DNA from: Deltaproteobacteria bacterium
GTDB lineage: Bacteria; Desulfobacterota; Syntrophia; Syntrophales; UBA8958
Length of the DNA stretch: 56,580 nt
Assembly (NCBI GenBank): GCA_026388335.1
Contig: JAPLJZ010000012.1
Location: forward strand, 1-56,580
Direction of reading: 5' to 3'
Position 1 is the stretch's first letter. Every line of letters begins with the position of its first letter. Position numbers and translations under genes: made by a program. The notes below the pieces were generated by a model, which did no database searches, was not told the origin of the DNA, and saw only the letters and a program-made list of their open reading frames with translations. Below are positions 31,260-39,593 of this stretch, in pieces.

Positions 31260-32885
31260 ATGGATAAGCGGACCATTCTTGCCATTGTTCTATCAGTGGC
31301 GGTCATTCTCATCTACCAGATGTTTTTTATGAAGCCACCGGTGAAGCAGCCCCCGGCGACTACGAAAGAAAGTTCACAAACAACGAAGAAGGCTGAAACG
31401 GCATCCCCTTCCCCCGCGCCGTCCACACTGACGCAGACAGGAATCAAGGCGGCGAACCCAGCTAAAATTACATCGGCAGTAGCGGAACGTTTCATCTCTG
31501 TGGAAACCCCCCTGTACACTGCGCAGTTCACCACCAAAGGAGGGGCCATCCAGTCCTTCAAGCTCAAGGGTTATCGACAAAAACTGGGTGAAAACTCCAA
31601 ATTGATTGAACTGGTGGATGTAAGTATGGGTATGCCCCGGCCCCTGACCGTTTCCTTCCCCGGGTCCACCGTTGATCTCCCCGCAGAGGGGATGTATGAT
31701 AGTGATTCAAAAAGTCTCGATCTGACCAAGGGTAAAGAAAGCCAGCGTTTGATTCTTCAGCAGACCATCGCCGGGGTCATGAAGGTCGAGAAAACATTTA
31801 CGTTTCATCCCGACCGCTATGCCATCGACCTCGAAGTTCGCGTGTACAACCTCACGGCAACCCCCATAAACCAGAATGCCAGTCTCAACTGGAACCAGTA
31901 TGTCGATCCTAAGGAGGAAACGGACAGTTGGAGTCATAAAGGTCCCGTGGCCTTCGTCGCCAAGGATATTGAGCGTATCGAGGTCAAGAAAATCGAGGGA
32001 GAAAAGATCCTGGGACCGGATGTCACCTGGGGCGGTTTTGAAAGCAAATACTTCATGGCGGCAGTAATCCCCCAAAACCCGTCTCTGACCAGTTTTGCCA
32101 TGTCCAAAGACAACCGGGACATGGTCACGGTCAGCCTGCGGGGACCTAAGAACCTCATCCCGGGAGGACAGGACGGCTCGTTCATCTACACCCTCTTTCT
32201 TGGTCCGAAGGACTATTCCATCCTCAAGGCTCAGAAGGTAAATCTTGAAGACGCCATCGATTTCGGTTCATGGCTGAAATGGCTGGCCATGCCCATGCTG
32301 ATCACACTTAAATGGCTTTACCAGTACGTTCATAACTACGGCATCGCCATAATTATTCTGACCATTCTCATCAAGCTTATCTTCTGGCCCCTGGGCAACA
32401 AGAGCTACGAATCGATGAAACAGATGCAGAAATTGCAGCCGAAGATGAAGGAGCTTCAGGCAAAGTACAAGGGCGACCGACAGAAACTCAGCCAGGAGAC
32501 TATGGCCCTCTACAAGACCCACAAGGTCAATCCCATGAGCGGCTGTTTGCCCATGATCATTCAGATTCCCGTTTTCTTTGGTCTTTACAAAGCCCTTCTG
32601 TATGCCATTGAACTCCGGCACTCACCATTCTTCTTTTGGATTCAGGATCTTTCCGATAAGGATCCATATTATATAACCCCGATCATCATGGGCGGCACGA
32701 TGTGGATTCAGCAGAAAATGACGCCCATGAGCGGCGACCCGATGCAACAGAAGGTTATGCTGTTTATGCCGATTATATTTACTTTCCTTTTTCTGAACTT
32801 CCCTGCCGGACTTGTTATCTACTGGTTGCTAAATAACGTGATCAGCATCGGGCAGCAATACTATATCAACAAGCGACATGCTTAA
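31260..32885 (+). CDS. yidC: Membrane protein insertase YidC
   Basis: 541 residues, the Gram-negative form. One N-terminal membrane segment (ILAIVLSVAVILIYQMFF) is followed by a Pro/Thr/Ser-rich linker and the large periplasmic beta-sandwich domain (~75-325). The conserved five-segment core runs from YGIAIIILTILIKLIFWPLG to the C-terminus, with KMKELQAKYKGDRQKLSQE as the cytoplasmic coiled hairpin and NPMSGCLPMIIQIPVFFGLY after it. GGGAGGT precedes the ATG. It inserts membrane proteins alone or with SecYEG. Confidence 0.96.
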   Translation: MDKRTILAIVLSVAVILIYQMFFMKPPVKQPPATTKESSQTTKKAETASPSPAPSTLTQTGIKAANPAKITSAVAERFISVETPLYTAQFTTKGGAIQSFKLKGYRQKLGENSKLIELVDVSMGMPRPLTVSFPGSTVDLPAEGMYDSDSKSLDLTKGKESQRLILQQTIAGVMKVEKTFTFHPDRYAIDLEVRVYNLTATPINQNASLNWNQYVDPKEETDSWSHKGPVAFVAKDIERIEVKKIEGEKILGPDVTWGGFESKYFMAAVIPQNPSLTSFAMSKDNRDMVTVSLRGPKNLIPGGQDGSFIYTLFLGPKDYSILKAQKVNLEDAIDFGSWLKWLAMPMLITLKWLYQYVHNYGIAIIILTILIKLIFWPLGNKSYESMKQMQKLQPKMKELQAKYKGDRQKLSQETMALYKTHKVNPMSGCLPMIIQIPVFFGLYKALLYAIELRHSPFFFWIQDLSDKDPYYITPIIMGGTMWIQQKMTPMSGDPMQQKVMLFMPIIFTFLFLNFPAGLVIYWLLNNVISIGQQYYINKRHA

Positions 32886-32897
32886 TCGAGGTGATGT

Positions 32898-33836
32898 ATG
32901 AACATGACGGAAATTGAAGGCAAAACCATTGATGAAGCCATAGAAAAGGCCTGTAGTGAGTTTGGGGTCCCCCGGGAAAAGCTAAATGTCGAAATCGTCT
33001 CGGAAGGATCGCAGGGGTTTTTCGGGCTCGGCGCCAAACGGGCAAAGATCCGGGCCCGTTTACTGTCTATTCACATGGCGGAGGAAACCTTTGAAAAACC
33101 TGTGATAAAAGCTGCTGCTGTCCAGCCGGTGGTCGATGCCGTTATCCCTCCCCCCAGAAAAGAAGGGAGACCGGTAAAAAGGGAAACCGCCAGAGAACAT
33201 ATAAGGGAAACAATTAGGGAACCGGTGAGGGATTCCCCCAGAGAACATATAAGGGGAACTACCAGGGGGCCTGTCACTGAAATCACTACGGAAACGGCGA
33301 GGGAAACTTCTAAGGAACCTGCCAGAGAACATAATCAGGAAACAGATGATGAACTGGCCATGAAGGCCAAAACGCTCCTCTCCGGGATTTTAGAGCGCAT
33401 GAATATCGAAGCGCCCGTTACCGCCGATGCGCGGGAAGACGCCATTGTTCTCAATATCCAGGGGGACGGCGGCGGTCTGTTGATCGGTAAGCGGGGGCAG
33501 AATCTCGACGCCCTTCAATATATTGTCAACAAGGCCACCAACCGGTCCGGGGAAGACAGAAAAATGATCGTCATCGATACGGAGGCCTACCGGAAACGAA
33601 GGGAAGACGCCTTGGTATCACTGGCGGAAAGGCTGGGACAGAAGGTCAAGAAGACTAGAAAAGCCGTCACCGTCAGTCATATGAACGCCCACGACCGCCG
33701 GATTATCCACTTGACCCTGCAGACGGACTCCTCGCTCACAACAAAGAGTCGCGGCGAGGGGGAGTACCGCAAGATCATTATCATGCCGGCCAGAAGTGAA
33801 CGGGAGCGGGCAGTGATCAAGCCAACGGCTAACTAA
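32898..33836 (+). CDS. khpB: Jag/KhpB RNA-binding protein
   Basis: 312 residues. The Jag N-terminal domain (EGKTIDEAIEKACSEFGVPR, EGSQGFFGLGAKRAKI) is followed by a low-complexity linker, a KH domain (~165-240; GGGLLIGKRGQNLDALQYIV) and an R3H domain (~250-310; MNAHDRRIIHLTLQTD). Linker residues ~83-149 are built on repeats of the type 'RE(H/P)IRET', rich in Arg, Glu and Thr, longer than usual. The protein binds RNA with KhpA in Gram-positives; its role in proteobacteria is less clear. It follows yidC by 12 bp, in the standard position. Confidence 0.93.
   Translation: MNMTEIEGKTIDEAIEKACSEFGVPREKLNVEIVSEGSQGFFGLGAKRAKIRARLLSIHMAEETFEKPVIKAAAVQPVVDAVIPPPRKEGRPVKRETAREHIRETIREPVRDSPREHIRGTTRGPVTEITTETARETSKEPAREHNQETDDELAMKAKTLLSGILERMNIEAPVTADAREDAIVLNIQGDGGGLLIGKRGQNLDALQYIVNKATNRSGEDRKMIVIDTEAYRKRREDALVSLAERLGQKVKKTRKAVTVSHMNAHDRRIIHLTLQTDSSLTTKSRGEGEYRKIIIMPARSERERAVIKPTAN
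33191..33340 (+). repeat. Degenerate coding repeats in the khpB linker
   Basis: CAGAGAACATATAAGGG occurs at 33191-33207 and 33239-33255 (48-bp period). CAGAGAACATAA recurs at 33323, 84 bp further on. All offsets are multiples of three, so the expansion kept the frame. Confidence 0.75.
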
Positions 33837-33839
33837 GAA

Positions 33840-35216
33840 ATGGACGATACCATTGCCGCCATTGCCACCGCCCCGGGGGCGGGTGGAATTGCCGTTGTCC
33901 GCATCAGCGGCCCGCAGGCAGAAGACATTGCCCTTCACCTCTTCCGGATGAAGAACGGCCAACCGCCGGTTCTGGAAACCCACCATCTCTACTACGGTCA
34001 CATTCTTTCCCCTGAAGGGGGCGCTATCATCGATGAGGTCATGGTCGCCCTCATGCGAGCCCCCCGTTCCTACACCGGTGAAGACGTCCTGGAAATCCAT
34101 GGTCACGGAGGTTATCTTCTCCCCCAAAGGATATTGGCGGAGGTCCTCAAGGCGGGGGCGCGTCTTGCCGAACCCGGTGAATTCACAAAAAGGGCCTTCC
34201 TCAACAATCGGATGGACCTTTCCCAGGCCGAGGCGGTGGCGGATATGATCGCTGCCCAGACTGATCGGGGACTAGAGCTTGCACAGGCGCAATACCAGGG
34301 CCGACTCTCCGGAAGTCTCGAAAAGCTGCATGCAGAACTTGCCGATATTCTGGCTCTTCTGGAAGCCGCCATCGATTTTGTCGAGGATATTGATGATCTT
34401 CCCGAGGACAAGTCTATCCCGAAGCGGCTTCAGGATATTGTTCAAGATCTCAACAGACTGGCAGCGTCTTATCGGGAGGGAAAGATATTAAAGGACGGCG
34501 TCAGCGTTGTCATCGCCGGTCGGACCAACGTCGGCAAGTCAAGTCTTCTGAACCATTTCCTGGGAGAGCAAAGGGCTATTGTTACGCCGATCCCGGGTAC
34601 AACGAGGGATTTTATTGAGGAACCGGTCAGAATCCATGATATTGTCGTCAGATTGACGGATACGGCGGGGATCCGAAAAACAGGGGAAGCCATTGAGCAA
34701 GCGGGCATTGACCTGGTATGGCAGCGTGTGGCGGCAGCCGACGCGGTATTGATCCTCCTGGATGGCTCGGAAGAGATGACGGCGGAAGATGTAGAAATCA
34801 TTGAAAAGCTCCGAGGCAAACCGCTCATTCCCGTCGTCAACAAGGCAGATCTGCCCCAGACTCTCTCTGAAGAAGAAATCTCCCGGCTCCTGCCTGGGAA
34901 AGTCGCTATCCGAATCTCCGCTAAATACGGCAACGGCCTGGAGGATCTGCAGGAGGCAATTTACCGGCATTTCTGTCGAGACCGGAGCGATAATCCCTCC
35001 GCTGATATCATCACCCATATGCGCCACAGGCTCGCCATTGAAAGGGCGGTCTTCCATCTCTGCGAAGCTACGGCAGGGTCAGTAAGGGGCGTATCGCCGG
35101 AACTGACGGCTGCCGACCTCCGGGACGCCCTCGACGCTCTCGAAGAAATAATCGGAAAAACGGCAAACGACATGATCCTCGCACGAATTTTTGCCTCCTT
35201 CTGCATCGGAAAATAA
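33840..35216 (+). CDS. mnmE: tRNA uridine-5-carboxymethylaminomethyl modification GTPase MnmE
   Basis: 458 residues. The N-terminal folate-binding domain (IAAIATAPGAGGIAVVRISG; EPGEFTKRAFLNNRMDLSQA) is followed by a helical domain into which the G domain is set. GRTNVGKSSLLNHF is the P-loop, TPIPGTTRDFIEE switch I, LTDTAGIRKTGEAIE switch II and VVNKADL the guanine motif. The C-terminal FCIGK carries the essential Cys. With MnmG it makes the wobble-uridine cmnm5 modification. It begins 3 bp after khpB. No mnmG follows; the block ends here. Confidence 0.96.
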   Translation: MDDTIAAIATAPGAGGIAVVRISGPQAEDIALHLFRMKNGQPPVLETHHLYYGHILSPEGGAIIDEVMVALMRAPRSYTGEDVLEIHGHGGYLLPQRILAEVLKAGARLAEPGEFTKRAFLNNRMDLSQAEAVADMIAAQTDRGLELAQAQYQGRLSGSLEKLHAELADILALLEAAIDFVEDIDDLPEDKSIPKRLQDIVQDLNRLAASYREGKILKDGVSVVIAGRTNVGKSSLLNHFLGEQRAIVTPIPGTTRDFIEEPVRIHDIVVRLTDTAGIRKTGEAIEQAGIDLVWQRVAAADAVLILLDGSEEMTAEDVEIIEKLRGKPLIPVVNKADLPQTLSEEEISRLLPGKVAIRISAKYGNGLEDLQEAIYRHFCRDRSDNPSADIITHMRHRLAIERAVFHLCEATAGSVRGVSPELTAADLRDALDALEEIIGKTANDMILARIFASFCIGK

Positions 35217-35568
35217 AACTTCCCTTCCATTTAGAGCTTGTCCGTAAATAATCCTTACCAGCTCGCATCCCATATTCACGCCACCTTTTCCCGTGTCTCA
35301 ATCGTAAAATCCTCGACGTAGCGCTGCTACGCCTGCGGTTTTACTCAATCGACCCAGAAAAATATGACGTAAATCTGGGCGCGATCTCAGGCAAAATTAT
35401 TTACGGACAAGCTCTTATTCTTTTACTCTTTACAAAGACCGTCCATTTCAGTATATTCCTTGGCAGTGGCGAGCAACTTGAGAGCGGAATCGACAACCCC
35501 ACCCTCACCCCATGAAATATTTTAACCGGCAAGTGAGCAATACATATCTTTAAGGGAGGTATGCAACC
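35217..35568. other. Intergenic region holding a MITE-like element
   Basis: No gene. Bases 35234-35414 form the inverted-repeat element described separately. The rest (to 35568) is leader sequence for the next gene, ending in a strong ribosome site (GGGAGGT); I see no clear promoter there. Confidence 0.7.
35234..35414. mobile_element. MITE-like element, 181 bp
   Basis: Perfect 19-bp terminal inverted repeats, GAGCTTGTCCGTAAATAAT at the left and its complement at the right end, are flanked on both sides by TTA (35231-35233 and 35415-35417), a probable 3-bp target duplication. Inside is a second palindrome, CGTAGC-GCT-GCTACG (35317-35331), extending imperfectly to GTAAAA/TTTTAC (35304-35344). 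It encodes nothing. IS5-type elements can make TNA duplications, so mobilisation by such a transposase is possible; none is in the window. It also separates mnmE transcription from the next gene. Confidence 0.8.
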
Positions 35569-36708
35569 ATGCGCAAGACTTTGATTTTATCTTTCCTTGT
35601 CCTGTTAAGCATCCTTGCTTTTGCGCCGGCTTACGGCCAGGTCAAATGTGTTGACGCCGAAGGGGAAGCGGCAATTGTCGACAATGATCGTCCCTCGGCG
35701 AAGATGGAAGCCATCGCCCGGGCCAAATGGCAGGCCATTGAGCAGACCGTGGGGGTTGACGTCAAGGCGGGGAGCTTTGTCTCCAACTTTGCCCTCGTCG
35801 AGGATGTCATGAAAACCCAGGTGGGGGGAGCGGTGAAGAAATTTACCGTCTTGAGTCAGGATGAAAAAAAGGACGTCCTCACCGTTAGAATCAACGCCTG
35901 TGTGGAGCCGAAAAAGGCTCAGGAAGCTATCTCCTCGGAGCTGGCCCTGAACAATGGCATTGCCGTCTTCATCCCCGCCAGAAAACCGCAGGCGGAGCGG
36001 GGAGGGTCCGTTTACGAAGAGACCAACATCCTGTCGGAAAACCTGATTGGGAAGCTGACGGATCAGAATTACAAGGTCGTCGATGTCGCTCCGACCCAGG
36101 CCGTGGACGCCGCCGAGATCGAGAGGGCCTTCAAGAGCGGCAGCACCCTCGCCGTCCGGAGCATGTTCTATAAATTCCTCTCCAATATCATCATTATCGG
36201 CAAGACCGATTATACGATCTCTACCAAAAAAGGCGAAGACATTGGTTATGGGCTCTCGATGCCCTTCAATAACGTCACCGTCAGGCTTACCTACCGGATG
36301 GTGGCCCGAAACAACAAGACCGGGGCGATGGAAATCCTCACCGCCGGAACGGAACAGGGCAAAGGCATCCGGAATAACGTCGAAGATGCGGCAGCGGAGG
36401 CCCTCAAAGACGTAGCGGAAAAGATCACCCCCAAGCTCCTGGACAAGGTCGCCCACTATATTCAGGGGAACATCAAGAAGATCCGTCTGCAGATCAATGG
36501 CGTCGGCGACCTCGACACGAATATGGAAATCAAGGGCATCCTGCAAAATATCGTCTGGGTCTCGGAAGTGGAAGAGAAGGAAATGGGCGCGTTCATTGTC
36601 AGTTATCCGGAAAATTCCGTCTACCTGGCTAACAGCATAAAACAGAAGGGGAATTTTACTATAACTAACTTTACACCTTACTCACTCACAATTAATTATC
36701 AGAAATAG
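35569..36708 (+). CDS. Secreted FlgT/LPP20-like protein
   Basis: 379 residues with a clear signal peptide (TLILSFLVLLSILAFAPAYG). After it, VDAEGEAAIVDNDRPSAKME and AIARAKWQAIEQTVGVDV match the N-terminal domain of FlgT/LPP20-type periplasmic or surface proteins ('Ala-rich helix after a GxA strand'). The middle (~130-320) has alternating beta strands and a helix like nucleotide-binding-free CsgG/TolB-N folds, but I cannot name it. No flagellar gene is present. The CsgG-family lipoprotein begins 15 bp later, so the two likely work together at the outer membrane. Confidence 0.7.
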   Translation: MRKTLILSFLVLLSILAFAPAYGQVKCVDAEGEAAIVDNDRPSAKMEAIARAKWQAIEQTVGVDVKAGSFVSNFALVEDVMKTQVGGAVKKFTVLSQDEKKDVLTVRINACVEPKKAQEAISSELALNNGIAVFIPARKPQAERGGSVYEETNILSENLIGKLTDQNYKVVDVAPTQAVDAAEIERAFKSGSTLAVRSMFYKFLSNIIIIGKTDYTISTKKGEDIGYGLSMPFNNVTVRLTYRMVARNNKTGAMEILTAGTEQGKGIRNNVEDAAAEALKDVAEKITPKLLDKVAHYIQGNIKKIRLQINGVGDLDTNMEIKGILQNIVWVSEVEEKEMGAFIVSYPENSVYLANSIKQKGNFTITNFTPYSLTINYQK

Positions 36709-36723
36709 AAGGGGGAAATAACA

Positions 36724-37914
36724 ATGAACAAACGTTTGATATTATCTGTCTTCATGATTCTTTTCATCAGCGGTTGCGCTTCGGCGCCAAAGATTGATCT
36801 GACTGCATTCGTGTCAGACAAAGAACCTAAAATACGAATTCCGCTGGTATGTAAATCCAAATATGATGCACCGCTGCCCTTTGTGGCAGTAACCAATTTT
36901 ACCAATAACACCACCTTCGATTACGCCAACGTCGTCCAGAGCCAAGTTCAGGGTTCAGGACAGCGGACGGCCGTGGGCGGAGCGGCAGTGGGCGTGGCGC
37001 CCGGGGCTGCCGGTGTTGTATGGGGAACGAAGGAACGCTCCTCCTTCCAGGCCAATTCGCAAAGCGTTTCCCGTCAAATCAACGCCAAGCTTAGCGAGAG
37101 CATCGAAGACGGTGTCATGGATGAAATTGTCAACATGGGGGGGGCCAAGGTCTATACCCGTAAGGAGATGGACAAAGTCTTTTCAGAACAGAAATTCCAG
37201 CAGTCCGGCATGGTGGACGACGCCACCATGATCAGCCTGGGAAAACTCAAAGGCGTCAAATTCATCATCACCGGATCGGTAAATAATGTGGATCTGAAGT
37301 GGGTCTCCTACCAATCGGCAAGACAAGGCTTAGGCAAAGGCGGAAGCGGTAACGTGTGGGCGGATCTTGCCATGGCCGCCGGCGCCGCCGCCCTGGAAAC
37401 CCAGGAAGGATGGAATATCGGCACCGAGGTCACCGTGCGGATCCTTGATGTGGAAAGCGGCGAGGTGGTTTTATCGAAAAAGATGACGGGCAAGCATATC
37501 ATCGGCAAAACTCCCTACCCCAATTACGACGCCCTTATCGGCGGCATCAAGAAGGCCGCGAGCAAAAGCCTCGCGACTGCCCGTCCTGAGTTGTCCAAGT
37601 ATTTCCCCCTCAAGGGTTACGTCACTATGATCAAGAACAGTCCCGACGGCAAAGAGAAGGCCGTACGGATCAGCGTCGGGGAAAAAGTGGGGATTAAATC
37701 GGGAAACGAACTCTTTGTATATACCTTTGAAGAGATGGAAGATCCCATGTCGGGTAAGAAAGAATGCGACGTCCAGAGACTTCCGGTCAGCTTGATCGTA
37801 TCGTCCGACCAGTTGCAACCGAACGTCGCCTGGGCAATGGTAGATGCGAGCAAGCCGGAGCAGCTCCGCATGATCAAAGTCGGGCAGCTTGTGGAGAGGA
37901 AACCCCTTAAATAA
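36724..37914 (+). CDS. CsgG/HfaB-family outer-membrane lipoprotein
   Basis: 396 residues. The lipoprotein signal ends FISGCAS, with the lipidated Cys at about 18. LPFVAVTNFTNNTTFDY, MGGAKVYTRKEMDKVFSEQK and LGKLKGVKFIITGSVNNVDL match the CsgG fold, as do EVTVRILDVESGEVVLSKKM. The usual CsgG is about 277 residues; this has an extra C-terminal domain (~300-396). Family knowledge: CsgG forms the curli secretion pore. No curlin repeats, CsgE or CsgF are encoded here, so another substrate or a purely structural role is likely. GGGGGAAATAAC precedes the ATG. Confidence 0.85.
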   Translation: MNKRLILSVFMILFISGCASAPKIDLTAFVSDKEPKIRIPLVCKSKYDAPLPFVAVTNFTNNTTFDYANVVQSQVQGSGQRTAVGGAAVGVAPGAAGVVWGTKERSSFQANSQSVSRQINAKLSESIEDGVMDEIVNMGGAKVYTRKEMDKVFSEQKFQQSGMVDDATMISLGKLKGVKFIITGSVNNVDLKWVSYQSARQGLGKGGSGNVWADLAMAAGAAALETQEGWNIGTEVTVRILDVESGEVVLSKKMTGKHIIGKTPYPNYDALIGGIKKAASKSLATARPELSKYFPLKGYVTMIKNSPDGKEKAVRISVGEKVGIKSGNELFVYTFEEMEDPMSGKKECDVQRLPVSLIVSSDQLQPNVAWAMVDASKPEQLRMIKVGQLVERKPLK

Positions 37915-37943
37915 CAAGAAAGATGGGGTAAAGGGGTAATTAA

Positions 37944-37990
37944 AAAGCCCCGCATGACATGACCGTGAAGGTCAAATCATGCGGGGCTTT
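37944..37990. terminator. Bidirectional terminator
   Basis: A 14-bp stem, AAAGCCCCGCATGA and TCATGCGGGGCTTT, encloses an inner TGACC/GGTCA hairpin. On the minus strand it is followed by a T-run, so it is strongest for the leftward operon ending at 38067; it also lies 30 bp after the rightward CsgG-like gene. Confidence 0.9.
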
Positions 37991-38066
37991 CATTTCTGTC
38001 ATTCCCGTACCCGATCGGTTCGTGACTCCACGCTGTTTCTCTTCTGTTGACTGTGGCCTTCTGCCC

Positions 38067-38807
38067 CTATTCCATGCCCTCGATCAGGGCCATCACGTTC
38101 TGGCCCAAAACCCCGTGGTTGTATCCCCCTTCGAGGATGGCAAAATATCCGCCTTTATTACTATGGGCGGCATCCTTGACCATCTTGCCCATCTCTTTGT
38201 AATCAGCCGTGGTCAAAAGCCCTCCCCAGTCTTCAATGTGGTTGTCGAATCCGGCGGAGATACCGATAATATCCGCAGGATTTGACTCCAGAAAGGACCG
38301 GACCCCCTTGAGATAGTCGGTGCGGCTGGAGAAAGAGGGATTGTAGATATTGACATAACCCTTCGTTCCCAGGATGTTTACCGTCCCGTCTCCAAAATGG
38401 AGATCGAAGTCGAGTACGAGGGCTTTGTTGATAAGGCCCTTCCTTTTCAGCTTCTCCAGGGCAATGGCCATGTTGTTGAAATAACAGAATCCCCAGGAAC
38501 TCGCCGCTGAGGCGTGATGACCGGGCGGTCGGATCAGGGCAAAACAGGGTTCCTTGAGTCCGATCTGCGCCGCCTGGACAGCCCCGCCGGCAGCGAGGGC
38601 GGCAATATCGTATATCCCTTCGCGCCGGACCATCTCGATGTGACTCGGGGTGTGAACGGCATCGATATCTTCCGCTGTCGCGGGCACGGCGTTCACAAAG
38701 GTCACCCGCTCCTTGATGACTCCGTGCACCGCTTCGATCCGGCCGAAGGCCGCCGCCGGATCGGAGCAGTAGGACAGATTGAAATCCTTGTGATAGACGA
38801 CCTTCAT
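38067..38807 (-). CDS. HDAC-family deacetylase / acetylpolyamine amidohydrolase-like
   Basis: 246 residues, shorter than typical (300-350). The active-site parts are present: LIRPPGHHASA (the His-His dyad), VLDFDLHFGDGT (zinc-binding Asp and His), GISAGFDNHIEDWGG (second zinc Asp) and LEGGYNH (transition-state Tyr region). Family members deacetylate acetyl-lysine or acetylated polyamines; substrate cannot be read from sequence. It is the last gene of a leftward operon that also contains a Sir2 deacylase, and starts 8 bp after the EF-hand gene. Confidence 0.88.
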   Translation of the reverse strand: MKVVYHKDFNLSYCSDPAAAFGRIEAVHGVIKERVTFVNAVPATAEDIDAVHTPSHIEMVRREGIYDIAALAAGGAVQAAQIGLKEPCFALIRPPGHHASAASSWGFCYFNNMAIALEKLKRKGLINKALVLDFDLHFGDGTVNILGTKGYVNIYNPSFSSRTDYLKGVRSFLESNPADIIGISAGFDNHIEDWGGLLTTADYKEMGKMVKDAAHSNKGGYFAILEGGYNHGVLGQNVMALIEGME

Positions 38808-38815
38808 GGCGTCAC

Positions 38816-39508
38816 CTAAAAGATATTATGGGGACGAGCCCAGACAGCCTGCATCTGCTCGTCGGTCATGTAGCCCTGGTATTCATCCTTGGTGATGACG
38901 CCGTCCTTATTCTTGTCTAAGGCATTGAACTGTTCCGGCGTCATTCCTTTTATCACGATGGTCATCTCCTTGTAATCGATCTTGCCGTCCTTGTTGACGT
39001 CAATCTCTTCAAAAGTGATCACCACCGGTTTTGCAACTTCAGAAAAATGGGTCTGGACAAACTGCCATTGCTTGCCGTCTTTCTTCAGTACTGCTGTAAA
39101 GCGGCCCTTGATATCCACCGGTTTGCCTCCCTGAGCCATTATCAGGCTGGCCTTGAGCTGGATATAAACCCAGGCCACATTCCCGAAGGTGGATATATTA
39201 AGATTGCTGTAATCAATGATTTTCAACTCGGTAATCGCCGCAAAGGCTTTCTTGTATTCGGCGCTGATCTGCTCGTAACCGATGGCATCTTTCCCTTCCT
39301 CGGAACCGATGGAGATGACATCCGGTCCTTTCGCGTAGAGCGACATGACCCCTTTGAGATCCTTCGCCTTATAAAACTCACCATGCTTTTTCAGGACAGC
39401 CTTGATTTCCCCCTCTACTTTCGGACTTGCCTTCGCCTCCGTAACCGCAGGCATAACCAGCGCCCCCACGACCATCGCCATCACCAGAAAACCCATCATC
39501 CTCCTCAT
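38816..39508 (-). CDS. Exported NTF2/SnoaL-like protein with C-terminal EF-hand pair
   Basis: About 230 residues. A signal peptide (MGFLVMAMVVGALVMPAVTE) is followed by a SnoaL/DUF4440-like alpha+beta domain (~35-150; LKGVMSLYAKGPDVISIG, VAWVYIQLKASLIMA). The C-terminus holds two EF-hand loops, DVNKDGKIDYKE and DKNKDGVITKDE, with calcium-ligand positions filled. The start has AGGAGGT before it; an upstream frame extension was discarded. The pairing suggests a calcium-responsive ligand-binding protein in the periplasm. Function unknown. Confidence 0.82.
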   Translation of the reverse strand: MRRMMGFLVMAMVVGALVMPAVTEAKASPKVEGEIKAVLKKHGEFYKAKDLKGVMSLYAKGPDVISIGSEEGKDAIGYEQISAEYKKAFAAITELKIIDYSNLNISTFGNVAWVYIQLKASLIMAQGGKPVDIKGRFTAVLKKDGKQWQFVQTHFSEVAKPVVITFEEIDVNKDGKIDYKEMTIVIKGMTPEQFNALDKNKDGVITKDEYQGYMTDEQMQAVWARPHNIF

Positions 39509-39593
39509 AACGACCTCCTTCTTATCCTGATTGCGTTCGACCCCATAAGACATGATTCCACTAATCCATCTTAAATTAAAAAGCACTTGGATT

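Noticed and set aside
35605-36546. 313-codon leftward frame opposite the FlgT-like gene
   Set aside because: The sense strand has a signal peptide, ribosome site and coherent domains; the antisense frame has none.
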